Shown here: piece after piece, positions 49,621-63,215 of the stretch | Layout of the letters: each line of letters begins with the position of its first letter | Numbering within the stretch: the stretch's first letter is position 1 | NCBI RefSeq assembly: GCF_051020765.1 | Contig: NW_027469100.1 | Coordinates: 992,001-1,056,000 of the forward strand | Direction: 5' to 3' | Length of the DNA: 64,000 nucleotides | From: Lasioglossum baleicum | Taxonomy: Eukaryota; Arthropoda; Insecta; Hymenoptera; Halictidae | Program-made: the position numbers and the translations under genes | Notes under the pieces: generated by a model | The model's database searches: none | What the model was told of the DNA's origin: nothing | The model's input: only the letters and a program-made list of their open reading frames with translations

Positions 49621-52600
49621 CGATGACAGACCAATCGCGCGCCTCCCCGCCACCACCGTCGCTACCGACGACCTCGACCTCGAGCCGAGCCGAGCCGAGC
49701 GGGGCCGAAGGCCCGATGGGCTCCCGGAAAATTCGGGAAGGCGATGTACCTTTAATTCCCAGTTGGCCGTAACTTTTTCGGTGACGTCAAATTAGTGAAA
49801 TTTTGCGATTTCTTCGTCGCCGTATAGCTCGAGAACGGGTCGACGGGCGCGGGCGAGAGTAGGCTCGTCGGACGGAGGACGCGGAGACGAAGGTTTACCG
49901 CGCGAAAAATTCGCGAAAATTCGCGAAAAATTTTTTACCTGTGCATCGGTAACGCGCGTCGACCTCGGCGGAGGATAACTTACCGACCACCACCGGCAGT
50001 GGTCGGTAACGCTCGGGGGATATAAGCTGCCGCGTTAAAAATGAAACCCGAATATCGGCACTTCCACAGTTCAGGGCTCAAAAGGGCCCGAAAGAAAATA
50101 ACTGATTCAAACGTTCGAATTTAACGCCAACTTCGCGACGCTGACTTCGCATCGGTGGCGAGTGCCGCCACAGTCGCCGCAATTACTCTCCCCTGATAGA
50201 TGAGCGAATCGACTCGTGACTTCGAGATTACGAATCCGACTCTACGTTTAGGTTTACATTTTCCATTAATTTTAAAGGGTGGGGGGGGAGGGGGGGTTGG
50301 CGATGACAGACCAATCGCGCGCCTCCCCGCCACCATCGTCGCCACCGACGACCTCGACCTCGAGCCGAGCCGAGCCGAGCGGGGCCGAAGGCCCGATGGG
50401 CTCCCGGAAAATTCGGGAAGGCGATGTACCTTTAATTCCCAGTTGGCCGTAACTTTTTCGGTGACGTCAAATTAGTGAAATTTTGCGATTTCTTCGTCGC
50501 CGTATAGCTCGAGAACGGGTCAACGGGCGCGGGCGAGAGTAGGCTCGTCGGACGGAGGACGTGGAGACGAAGGTTTACCGCGCGAAAAACTCGCGAAAAT
50601 TCGCGAAAAATTTTTTACCTGTGCATCGGTAACGCGCGTCGACCTCGGCGGAGGATAACTTACCGACCACCACCGGCAGTGGTCGGTAACGCTCGGAGGG
50701 TATAAGCTGCCGCGTTAAAAATGAAACCCGAATTTCAGCGCTTCCACGGTTCAGGGCTGAAAAGGGCCCGAAAGAAAATAACTGATTCAAACGTTCGAAT
50801 TGAACGCCAACTTTGCGACGCTGACTTCGCATCGGTGGCGAGTGCCGCCACAGTCGCCGCGTTTACTCTCCCTTGATAGTTGAGCGAATCGACTTGTAAC
50901 TTCGAGGTTACGAATCCGACTCTACGTTTAGGTTTACATTTTCCATTAATTTTAAAGGGAGGGGGGTTGGGGGGGAGGATGGCGATGACAGACCAATCGC
51001 GCGCCTCCCCGCCACCATCGTCGCTACCGACGACCTCGACCTCGAGCCGAGCCGAGCCGAGCGGGGCCGAAGGCCCGATGGGCTCCCGGAAAATTCGGGA
51101 AGGCGATATACCTTTAATTCCCAGTTGGCCGTAACTTTTTCGGTGACGTTAAATTAGTGAAATTTTGCGATTTCTTTGTCGCCGTATAGCTCGAGAACGG
51201 GTCGACGGGCGCGGGCGAGAGTAGGCTCGTCGGACAGAGGACGCGGAGACAAAGGTTTACCGCGCGAAAAATTCTCGAAAATTCGCGAAAAATTTTTTAC
51301 GTGTGCATCGGTAACGCGCGTCGACCTCGGCGGAGGATAACTTACCGACAACCACCGGCAGTGGTCGGTAACGCTCGGGGGATATAAGCTGCCGCGTTAA
51401 AAATGAAACCCGAATTTCGGCGCTTCCAATGTTCAGGGCTGAAAAGGGCCCGAAAGAAAATAACTGACTCAAACGTTCGAATTGAACGCCAACTTCGCGA
51501 CGCTGACTTCGCATCGGTGGCGAGTGCCGCTACAGTCGCCGCGTTTACTCTCCCTTGATAGTTGAGCGAATCGACTTGTAACTTCGAGGTTACGAATCCG
51601 ACTCTACGTTTAGGTTTACCTTTTCCATTAATTTTAAAGGGTCGGGGTGGTGGTGGGGTGGTTGGCGATGACAGACCAATCGCGCGCCTCCCCGCCACCA
51701 TCGTCGCTACCGACTACCTCGACCTCGAGCCGAGCCGAGCCGAGCGGGGCCGAATGCCCGATGGGCTCGCGGAAAATTCGGGAAGGCGATGTACCTTTAA
51801 TTCCCAGTTGGCCGTAACTTTTTCGGTGACGTCAAATTACTGAAATTTTGCGATTTCTTCGTCGCCGTATAGCTCGAGAACGGGTCGACGGGCGCGGGCG
51901 AGAGTAGGCTCGTCGGGCGGAGGACGCGGAGACGAAGGTTTACCGCGCGAAAAATTCGCGAAAATTCGCGAAAAATTGTTTACCTTTGCATCGGTAACGC
52001 GCGTCGACCTCGGCGGAGGATAACTTACCGACCACCACCGGCAGTGGTCGGTAACGCTCGGGGGGTATAAGCTGCCGCGTTAAAAATGAAACCCGAATTT
52101 CGGCGCTTCCACGGTTCAGGGCTGAAAAGGGCCCGAAAGAAAATAACTGATTCAAACGTTCGAATTTAACGCCAACTTCGCGACGCTGACTTCGCATCGG
52201 TGGCGAGTGCCGCCACAGTCGCCGCAATTACTCTCCCCTGATAGTTGAGCGAATCGACTCGTGACTTCGAGATTACGAATCCGACTCTACGTTTAGGTTT
52301 ACATTTTCCATTAATTTTAAAGGGACGGAGGGGTGGTGGGGTGGTTGGCGATGACAGACCAATCGCGCGCCTCCCCGCCACCATCGTCGCTACCGACGAC
52401 CTCGACCTCGAGCCGAGCCGAGCCGAGCGGGGCCGAAGGCCCGATGGGCTCCCGGAAAATTCGGGAAGGCGATATACCTTTAATTCCCAGTTGGCCGTAA
52501 CTTTTTCGGTAACGTTAAATTAGTGAAATTTTGCGATTTCTTTGTCGCCGTATAGCTCGAGAACGGGTCGACGGGCGCGGGCGAGAGTAGGCTCGTCGGA

Positions 52601-52749
52601 CAGAGGACGCGGAGACGAAGGTTTACCGCGCGAAAAATTCGCGAAAGATTCTCGAAAAATTTGTTACATGTGCATCGGTAACGCGCGTCGACCTCGGCGG
52701 AGAAAAAGTTACCGAACATCACCGGCAGTGGTCGGTAACGCTCGGGGGG

Positions 52750-55475
52750 TATAAGCTGCCGCGTAAAAAATGAAACCTGAATATCGGCACTTCCACAGTT
52801 CAGGGCTCAAAAGGGCCCGAAAGAAAATAACTGATTCAAACGTTCGAATTTAACGCCAACTTCGCGACGCTGACTTCGCATCGGTGGCGAGTGCCGCCAC
52901 AGTCGCCGCAATTACTCTCCCCTGATAGATGAGCGAATCGACTCGTGACTTCGAGATTACGAATCCGACTCTACGTTTAGGTTTACATTTTCCATTAATT
53001 TTAAAGGGTGGGGGAGGGTGGGGGGGTTGGCGATGACAGACCAATCGCGCGCCTCCCCGCCACCATCGTCGCCACCGACGACCTCGATCTCGAGCCGAGC
53101 CGAGCCGAGCGGGGCCGAAGGCCCGATGGGCTCCCGGAAAATTCGGGAAGGCGATGTACCTTTAATTCCCAGTTGGCCGTAACTTTTTCGGTGACGTCAA
53201 ATTAGTGAAATTTTGCGATTTCTTCGTCGCCGTATAGCTCGAGAACGGGTCGACGGGCGCGGGCGAGAGTAGGCTCGTCGGACGGAGGACGCGGAGACGA
53301 AGGTTTACCGCGCGAAAAATTCGCGAAAATTCGCGAAAAATTTTTTACCTGTGCATCGGTAACGCGCGTCGACCTCGGCGGAGGATAACTTACCGACCAC
53401 CACCGGCAGTGGTCGGTAACGCTAGGAGGGTATAAGCTGCCGCGTTAAAAATGAAACCCGAATTTCAGCGCTTCCACGGTTCAGGGCTGAAAAGGGCCCG
53501 AAAGAAAATAACTGATTCAAACGTTCGAATTGAACGCCAACTTTGCGACGCTGACTTCGCATCGGTGGCGAGTGCCGCCACAGTCGCCGCGTTTACTCTC
53601 CCTTGATAGTTGAGCGAATCGACTTGTAACTTCGAGGTTACGAATCCGACTCTACGTTTAGGTTTACATTTTCCATTAATTTTAAAGGGAGGGGGGTTGG
53701 GGGGGAGGATGGCGATGACAGACCAATCGCGCGCCTCCCCGCCACCATCGTCGCTACCGACGACCTCGACCTCGAGCCGAGCCGAGCCGAGCGGGGCCGA
53801 AGGCCCGATGGGCTCCCGGAAAATTCGGGAAGGCGATGTACCTTTAATTCCCAGTTGGCCGTAACTTTTTCGGTGACGTCAAAGTAGTGAAATTTTGCGA
53901 TTTCTTCGTCGCCGTATAGCTCGAGAACGGGTCGACGGGCGCGGGCGAGAGTAGGCTCGTCGGACAGAGGACGCGGAGACAAAGGTTTACCACGCGAAAA
54001 ATTCTCGAAAATTCCCGAAAAATTTTTTACGTGTGCATCGGTAACGCGCGTCGACCTCGGCGGAGGATAACTTACCGACAACCACCGGCAGTGGTCGGTA
54101 ACGCTCGGGGGGTATAAGCTGCCGCGTTAAAAATGAAACCCGAATATCGGCACTTCCACAGTTCAGGGCTCAAAAGGGCCCGAAAGAAAATAACTGATTC
54201 AAACGTTCGAATTTAACGCCAACTTCGCGACGCTGACTTCGCATCGGTGGCGAGTGCCGCCACAGTCGCCGCAATTACTCTCCCCTGATAGATGAGCGAA
54301 TCGACTCGTGATTTCGAGATTACGAATCCGACTCTACGTTTAGGTTTACATTTTCCATTAATTTTAAAGGGTGGGGGGGGTGGGGGGGTTGGCGATGACA
54401 GACCAATCGCGCGCCTCCCCGCCACCATCGTCGCCACCGACGACCTCGACCTCGAGCCGAGCCGAGCCGAGCGGGGCCGAAGGCCCGATGGGCTCCCGGA
54501 AAATTCGGGAAGGCGATGTACCTTTAATTCCCAGTTGGCCGTAACTTTTTCGGTGACGTCAAATTAGTGAAATTTTGCGATTTCTTCGTCGCCGTATAGC
54601 TCGAGAACGGGTCGACGGGCGCGGGCGAGAGTAGGCTCGTCGGACGGAGGACGCGGAGACGAAGGTTTACCGCGCGAAAAATTCGCGAAAATTCGCGAAA
54701 AATTTTTTACCTGTGCATCGGTAACGCGCGTCGACCTCGGCGGAGGATAACTTACCGACCACCACCGGCAGTGGTCGGTAACGCTAGGAGGGTATAAGCT
54801 GCCGCGTTAAAAATGAAACCCGAATTTCAGCGCTTCCACGGTTCAGGGCTGAAAAGGGCCCGAAAGAAAATAACTGATTCAAACGTTCGAATTGAACGCC
54901 AACTTTGCGACGCTGACTTCGCATCGGTGGCGAGTGCCGCCACAGTCGCCGCGTTTACTCTCCCTTGATAGTTGAGCGAATCGACTTGTAACTTCGAGGT
55001 TACGAATCCGACTCTACGTTTAGGTTTACATTTTCCATTAATTTTAAAGGGAGGGGGGTTGGGGGGGAGGATGGCGATGACAGACCAATCGCGCGCCTCC
55101 CCGCCACCATCGTCGCTACCGACGACCTCGACCTCGAGCCGAGCCGAGCCGAGCGGGGCCGAAGGCCCGATGGGCTCCCGGAAAATTCGGGAAGGCGATG
55201 TACCTTTAATTCCCAGTTGGCCGTAACTTTTTCGGTGACGTCAAAGTAGTGAAATTTTGCGATTTCTTCGTCGCCGTATAGCTCGAGAACGGGTCGACGG
55301 GCGCGGGCGAGAGTAGGCTCGTCGGACGGAGGACGCGGAGACAAAGGTTTACCGCGCGAAAAATTCTCGAAAATTCGCGAAAAATTTTTTACGTGTGCAT
55401 CGGTAACGCGCGTCGACCTCGGCGGAGGATAACTTACCGACAACCACCGGCAGTGGTCGGTAACGCTCGGGGGAT
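52750..55475 (+). repeat. 1,362-bp two-unit direct duplication
   Basis: A two-unit segment (h3-type middle with g4, then h1/g1 with GCTAGGAGGG) occurs twice in a row. The private CGCTAGGAGG appears at 53420 and 54782, exactly 1,362 apart, and nowhere else that I saw. Copy 1 is about 52,750-54,110 and copy 2 about 54,115-55,475. Small differences (AACCTGAAT at 52775, GTGATTTCGAG at 54308) are confined to one copy. Confidence 0.8.
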
Positions 55476-58400
55476 ATAAGCTGCCGCGTTAAAAATGAAA
55501 CCCGAAATTTCAGCGCTTCCACGGTTCAGGGCTGAAAAGGGCCCGAAAGAAAATAACTGATTCTAACGTTCGAATTGAACGCCAACTTTGCGATGCTGAC
55601 TTCGCATCGGTGGCGAGTGCCGCTACAGTCGCCGCGTTTACTCTCCCCTGAGAGTTGTGCGAATCGACTTGTAACTTCGAGGTTACGAATCCGACTCTAC
55701 GTTTAGGTTTACATTTTCCATTAATTTTAAAGGGAGGGGGGTTGGGGGGGAGGATGGCGATGACAGACCAATCGCGCGCCTCCCCGCCACCATCGTCGCT
55801 ACCGACGACCTCGACCTCGAGCCGAGCCGAGCCGAACGGGGCCGAAGGCCCGATGGGCTCCCGGAAAATTCGGGAAGGCGATGTACCTTTAATTCCCAGT
55901 TGGCCGTAACTTTTTCGGTGACGTCAAAGTAGTGAAATTTTGCGATTTCTTCGTCGCCGTATAGCTCGAGAACGGGTCGTCGGGCGCGGGCGAGAGTAGG
56001 CTCGTCGGACGGAGGACGCGGAGACGAAGGTTTACCGCGCGAAAAATTCGCGAAAATTCGCGAAAAATTTTTTACCTGTGCATCGGTAACGCGCGTCGAC
56101 CTCGGCGGAGGATAACTTACCGACCACCACCGGCAGTGGTCGGTAACGCTCGGGGGGTATAAGCTGCCGCGTTAGAAATGAAACCCGAATTTCGGCGCTT
56201 CCACGGTTCAGGGCTGAAAAGGGCCCGAAAGAAAATAACTGATTCAAACGTTCGAATTGAACGCCAACTTCGCGACGCTGACTTCGCATCGGTGGCGAGT
56301 GCCGCCACAGTCGCCGCGTTTACTCTCCCTTGATAGTTGAGCGAATCGACTTGTAACTTCGAGGTTACGAATCCGACTCTACGTTTAGGTTTACATTTTC
56401 CATTAATTTTAAAGGGAGGGGGGTTGGGGGGGAGGATGGCGATGACAGACCAATCGCGCGCTTCCCCGCCACCATCGTCGCTACCGACGACCTCGACCTC
56501 GAGCCGAGCCGAGCCGAGCGGGGCCGAAGGCCCGATGGGCTCCCGGAAAATTCGGGAAGGCGATGTACCTTTAATTCCCAGTTGGCCGTAACTATTTCGG
56601 TGACGTCAAATTAGTGAAATTTTGCGATTTCTTCGTCGCCGTATAGCTCGAGAACGGGTCGACGGGCGCGGGCGAGAGTAGGCTCGTCGGACAGAGGACG
56701 CGGAGACAAAGGTTTACCGCGCGAAAAATTCTCGAAAATTCGCGAAAAATTTTTTACGTGTGCATCGGTAACGCGCGTCGACCTCGGCGGAGGATAACTT
56801 ACCGACAACCACCGGCAGTGGTCGGTAACGCTCGGGCGATATAAGCTGCCGCGTTAAAAATGAAACCCGAATTTCGGCGCTTCCAATGTTCAGGGCTGAT
56901 AAGGGCCCGAAAGAAAATAACTGACTCAAACGTTCGAATTGAACGCCAACTTCGCGACGCTGACTTCGCATCGGTGGCGAGTGCCGCTACAGTCGCCGCA
57001 ATTACTCTCCCCTGATAGTTGAGCGAATCGACTCGTGACTTCGAGATTACGAATCCGACTCTACGTTTAGGTTTACATTTTCCATTAATTTTAAAGGGGG
57101 GGTGGGGGGTTGGCGATGATAGACCAATCGCGCGCCTCCCCGCCACCATCGTCGCTACCGACGAACTCGACCTCGAGCCGAGCCGAGCCGAGCGGGGCCG
57201 AAGGCCCGATGGGCACCGGGAAAATTCGGGAAGGCGATATACCTTTAATTCCCAGTTGGCCGTAACTTTTTCGGTGACGTCAAATTAGTGAAATTTTGCG
57301 ATTTCTTCGTCGCCGTATAGCTCGAGAACGGGTCGACGGGCGCGGGCGAGTGTAGGCTCGTCGGACGGAGGACGCGGAGACAAAGGTTTACCGCGCGAAA
57401 AATTCTCGAAAATTCGCGAAAAATTTTTTACGTGTGCATCGGTAACGCGCGTCGACGTCGGCGGAGGATAACTTACCGACAACCACCGGCAGTGGTCGGT
57501 AACGCTCGGGGGATATAAGCTGCCGCGTTAAAAATGAAACCCGAATTTCGGCGCTTCCAATGTTCAGGGCTGAAAAGGGCCCGGAAGAAAATAACTGACT
57601 CAAACGTTCGAATTGAACGCCAACTTCGCGACGCTGACTTCGCATCGGTGGCGAGTGCCGCTACAGTCGCCGCGTTTACTCTCCCTTGATAGTTGAGCGA
57701 ATCGACTTGTAACTTCGAGGTTACGAATCCGAATCTACGTTTAGGTTTACATTTTCCATTAATTTTAAATGGAGGGGGGTTGGGGGGGAGGATGGCGATG
57801 ACAGACCAATCGCGCGCCTCCCCGCCACCATCGTCGCTACCGACGACCTCGACCTCGAGCCGAACCGAGCCGAGCGGGGCCGAAGGCCCGATGGGCTCCC
57901 GGAAAATTCGGGAAGGCGATGTACCTTTAATTCCCAGTTGGCCGTAACTTTTTCGGTGACGTCAAAGTAGTGAAATTTTGCGATTTCTTCGTCGCCGTAT
58001 AGCTCGAGAACGGGTCGACGGGCGCGGGCGAGAGTAGGCTCGTCGGACAGAGGACGCGGAGACAAAGTTTTACCGCGCGAAAAATTCTCGAAAATTCGCG
58101 AAAAATTTTTTACGTGTGCATCGGTAACGCGCGTCGACCTCGGCGGAGGATAACTTACCGACCACCACCGGCAGTGGTCGGTAACGCTCGGGGGATATAA
58201 GCTGCCGCGTTAAAAATGAAACCCGAATTTCGGCGCTTCCAATGTTCAGGGCTGAAAAGGGCCCGAAAGAAAATAACTGACTCAAACGTTCGAATTGAAC
58301 GCCAACTTCGCGACGCTGACTTCGCATCGGTGGCGAGTGCCGCTACAGTCGCCGCGTTTACTCTCCCTTGATAGTTGAGAGAATCGACTTGTAACTTCGA

Positions 58401-59213
58401 GGTTACGAATCCGAATCTACGTTTAGGTTTACATTTTCCATTAATTTTAAAGGGAGCGGGGTTGGGGGGGAGGATGGCGATGACAGACCAATCGCGCGCC
58501 TCCCCGCCACCATCGTCGCTACCGACGACCTCGACCTCGAGCCGAGCCGAGCCGAGCGGGGCCGAAGGCCCGATGGGCTCCCGGAAAATTCGGGAAGGCG
58601 ATGTACCTTTAATTCCCAGTTGGCCGTAACTTTTTCGGTGACGTCAAATTAGTGAAATTTTGCGATTTCTTCGTCGCCGTATAGCTCGAGAACGGGTCGA
58701 CGGGCGCGGGCGAGAGTAGGCTCGTCGGACAGAGGACGCGGAGACAAAGGTTTACCGCGCGAAAAATTCTCGAAAATTCGCGAAAAATTTCTTACGTGTG
58801 CATCGGTAACGCGCGTCGACCTCGGCGGAGGATAACTTACCGACAACCACCGGCAGTGGTCGGTAACGCTCGGGGGATATAAGCTGCCGCGTTAAAAATG
58901 AAACCCGAATTTCGGCGCTTCCAATGTTCAGGGCTGAAAAGGGCCCGAAAGAAAATAACTGATTCAAACGTTCGAATTGAACGCCAACTTTGCGACGCTG
59001 ACTTCGCATCGGTGGCGAGTGCCGCCACAGTCGCCGCGTTTACTCTCCCTTGATAGTTGAGCGAATCGACTTGTAACTTCGAGGTTACGAATCCGACTCT
59101 ACGTTTAGGTTTACATTTTCCATTAATTTTAAAGGGAGGGGGGTTGGGGGGGAGGATGGCGATGACAGACCAATCGCGCGCCTCCCCGCCACCATCGTCG
59201 CTACCGACGACTT

Positions 59214-62200
59214 CGACCTCGAGCCGAGCCGAGCCGAGCGGGGCCGAAGGCCCGATGGGCTCCCGGAAAATTCGGGAAGGCGATGTACCTTTAATTCCCA
59301 GTTGGCCGTAACTTTTTCGGTGACGTCAAATTAGTGAAATTTTGCGATTTCTTCGTCGCCGTATAGCTCGAGAACGGGTCGACGGGCGCGGGCGAGAGTA
59401 GGCTCGTCGGACAGAGGACGCGGAGACAAAGGTTTACCGCGCGAAAAATTCTCGAAAATTCGCGAAAAATTTTTTACATGTGCATCGGTAACGCGCGTCG
59501 ACCTCGGCGGAGGATAACTTACCGACAACCTCCGGCAGTGGTCGGTAACGCTCGGGCGATATAAGCTGCCGCGTTAAAAATGAAACCCGAATTTCGGCGC
59601 TTCCAATGTTCAGGGCTGATAAGGGCCCGAAAGAAAATAACTGACTCAAACGTTCGAATTGAACGCCAACTTCGCGACGCTGACTTCGCATCGGTGGCGA
59701 GTGCCGCTACAGTCGCCGCAATTACTCTCCCCTGAGAGTTGAGCGAATCGACTTGTAACTTCGAGGTTACGAATCCGACTCTACGTTTAGGTTTACCTTT
59801 TCCATTAATTTTAAAGGGACGGGGTGGTGGTGGGGTGGTTGGCGATGACAGACCAATCGCGCGCCTCACCGCCACCATCGTCGCTTTCGACGAACTCGAC
59901 CTCGAGCCGAGCCGAGCCGAGCCGAGCGGTGCCGATGGCCCGTTGGGCTCCCGGAAAATTCGGGAAGGCGATGTACCTTTAATTCCCAGTTGGCCGTAAC
60001 TTTTTCGGTGACGTCAAATTAGTGAAATTTTGCGATTTCTTTGTCGCCGTATAGCTCGAGAACGGGTCGACGGGCGCGGGCGAGAGTAGGCTCGTCGGAC
60101 GGAGGACGCGGAGACGAAGGTTTACCGCGCGAGAAATTCGCGAAAATTCGCGAAAAATTTTTTACCTGTGCATCGGTAACGCGCGTCGACCTCGGCGGAG
60201 GATAACTTACCGACCACCACCGGCAGTGGTCGGTAACGGGCGGGGGGTATAAGCTGCCGCGTTAAAAATGAAACCCGAATTTCGGCACTTCCACGGTTCA
60301 GGGCTGAAAAGGGCCCGAAAGAAAATAACTGATTCAAACGTTCGAATTGAACGCCAACTTTGCGACGCTGACTTCGCATCGGTGGCGAGTGCCGCCACAG
60401 TAGCCGCGTTTACTCTCCCCTGAGAGTTGAGCGAATCGACTTGTAACTTCGAGGTTACGAATCCGACTCTACGTTTAGGTTTAACTTTTCCATTAATTTT
60501 AAAGGGACGGGGTGGTGGTGGGGTGGTTGGCGATGACAGACCAATCGCGCGCCTCACCGCCACCATCGTCGCTTTCGACGAACTCGACCTCGAGCCGAGC
60601 CGAGCCGAGCCGAGCGGTGCCGATGGCCCGTTGGGCTCCCGGAAAATTCGGGAAGGCGATATACCTTTAATTCCCAGTTGGCCGTAACTTTTTCGGTGAC
60701 GTCAAATTAGTGAAATTTTGCGATTTCTTTGTCGCCGTATAGCTCGAGAACGGGTCGACGGGCGCGGGCGAGAGTAGGCTCGTCGGACGGAGGACGCGGG
60801 GACGAAAGTTTACCGCGCGAAAAATTCGCGAAAATTCGCGAAAAATTTTTTACCTGTGCATCGGTAACGCGCGTCGACCTCGGCGGAGGATAACTTACCG
60901 ACCACCACCGGCAGTGGTCGGTAACGCTCGGAGGGTATAAGCTGCCGCGTTAAAAATAAAACCCGAATTTCAGCGCTTCCACGGTTCAGGGCTGAAAAGG
61001 GCCCGAAAGAAAATAACTGATTCAAACGTTCGAATTGAACGCCAACTTTGCGACGCTGACTTCGCATCGGTGGCGAGTGCCGCCACAGTCGCCGCGTTTA
61101 CTCTCCCTTGATAGTTGAGCGAATCGACTTGTAACTTCGAGGTTACGAATCCGACTCTACGTTTAGGTTTACATTTTCCATTAATTTTAAAGGGAGGGGG
61201 GTTGGGGGGGAGGATGGCGATGACAGACCAATCGCGCGCCTCCCCGCCACCATCGTCGCTACCGACGACCTCGACCTCGAGCCGAGCCGAGCCGAGCGGG
61301 GCCGAAGGCCCGATGGGCTCCCGGAAAATTCGGGAAGGCGATGTACCTTTAATTCCCAGTTGGCCGTAACTTTTTCGGTGACGTCAAAGTAGTGAAATTT
61401 TGCGATTTCTTCGTCGCCGTATAGCTCGAGAACGGGTCGACGGGCGCGGGCGAGAGTAGACTCGTCGGACGGAGGACGCGGAGACAAAGGTTTACCGCGC
61501 GAAAAATTCTCGAAAATTCGCGAAAAATTTTTTACGTGTGCATCGGTAACGCGCGTCGACCTCGGCGGAGGATAACTTACCGACAACCACCGGCAGTGGT
61601 CGGTAACGCTCGGGGGGTATAAGCTGCCGCGTTAAAAATGAAACCCGAATTTCAGCGCTTCCACGGTTGAGGGCTGAAAAGGGCCCGAAAGAAAATAACT
61701 GTTTCAAACGTTCGAATTGAACGCCAACTTTGCGACGCTGACTTCGCATCGGTGGCGAGTGCCGCCACAGTCGCCGCGTTTACTCTCCCTTGATAGTTGA
61801 GCGAATCGACTTGTAACTTCGAGGTTACGAATCCGACTCTACGTTTAGGTTTACATTTTCCATTAATTTTAAAGGGAGGGGGGTTGGGGGGGAGGATGGC
61901 GATGTCAGACCAATCGCGCGCCTCCCCGCCACCATCGTCGCTACCGACGACCTCGACCTCGAGCCGAGCCGAGCCAAGCGGGGCCGAAGGCCCGATGGGC
62001 TCCCGGAAAATTCGGGAAGGCGATGTACCTTTAATTCCCAGTTGGCCGTAACTTTTTCGGTGACGTCAAATTAGTGAAATTTTGCGATTTCTTCGTCGCC
62101 GTATAGCTCGAGAACGGGTCGACGGGCGCGGGCGAGAGTAGGCTCGTCGGACAGAGGACGCGGAGACAAAGGTTTACCGCGCGAAAAATTCTCGAAAATT

Positions 62201-63215
62201 CGCGAAAAATTTTTTACATGTGCATCGGTAACGCGCGTCGACCTCGGCGGAGGATAACTTACCGACAACCACCGGCAGTGGTCGGTAACGCTCGGGCGAT
62301 ATAAGCTGCCGCGTTAAAAATGAAACCCGAATTTCGGCGCTTCCAATGTTCAGGGCTGATAAGGGCCCGAAAGAAAATAACTGACTCAAACGTTCGAATT
62401 GAACGCCAACTTCGCGACGCTGACTTCGCATCGGTGGCGAGTGCCGCTACAGTCGCCGCAATTACTCTCCCCTGAGAGTTGAGCGAATCGACTTGTAACT
62501 TCGAGGTTACGAATCCGACTCTACGTTTAGGTTTACCTTTTCCATTAATTTTAAAGGGACGGGGTGGTGGTGGGGTGGTTGGCGATGACAGACCAATCGC
62601 GCGCCTCACCGCCACCATCGTCGCTTTCGACGAACTCGACCTCGAGCCGAGCCGAGCCGAGCCGAGCGGTGCCGATGGCCCGTTGGGCTCCCGGAAAATT
62701 CGGGAAGGCGATGTACCTTTAATTCCCAGTTGGCCGTAACTTTTTCGGTGACGTCAAATTAGTGAAATTTTGCGATTTCTTTGTCGCCGTATAGCTCGAG
62801 AACGGGTCGACGGGCGCGGGCGAGAGTAGGCTCGTCGGACGGAGGACGCGGAGACGAAGGTTTACCGCGCGAGAAATTCGCGAAAATTCGCGAAAAATTT
62901 TTTACCTGTGCATCGGTAACGCGCGTCGACCTCGGCGGAGGATAACTTACCGACCACCACCGGCAGTGGTCGGTAACGGGCGGGGGGTATAAGCTGCCGC
63001 GTTAAAAATGAAACCCGAATTTCGGCACTTCCACGGTTCAGGGCTGAAAAGGGCCCGAAAGAAAATAACTGATTCAAACGTTCGAATTGAACGCCAACTT
63101 TGCGACGCTGACTTCGCATCGGTGGCGAGTGCCGCCACAGTAGCCGCGTTTACTCTCCCCTGAGAGTTGAGCGAATCGACTTGTAACTTCGAGGTTACGA
63201 ATCCGACTCTACGTT
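59214..63215 (+). repeat. 2,740-bp spaced duplication (units 88-89 and 92-93)
   Basis: The block from 59214 to about 60,475 recurs from 61954 to about 63,215. Shared rare markers are GCGAGAAATTCG, AACGGGCGGGG, CAGTAGCCGC and GCGGTGCCGATGG with CCGTTGGG. After that, unit 89 continues into g2, while unit 93 switches to g3 with CATGAATTTTTAAGG. Confidence 0.85.

Larger units (their letters stand above)
48992..59213 (+). repeat. Array region V: units 73-87, less homogenised
   Basis: Unit starts: 48992, 49675, 50355, 51037, 51720, 52403, 53085, 53767, 54447, 55129, 55812, 56494, 57168, 57850, 58532. Cassette order: g2/g1 hybrid, g4, g1, g2-like, g3, g4, g1, g4, g1, g1, g1, g5, g1, g1, g1. Many changes are confined to one unit, for example CCGACTACCTC at the start of unit 77, GTCAACGGG in unit 75 and CGAACCGAG in unit 86. 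A 1,362-base two-unit duplication lies inside (about 52,750-55,475). I see no gene. Confidence 0.88.
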
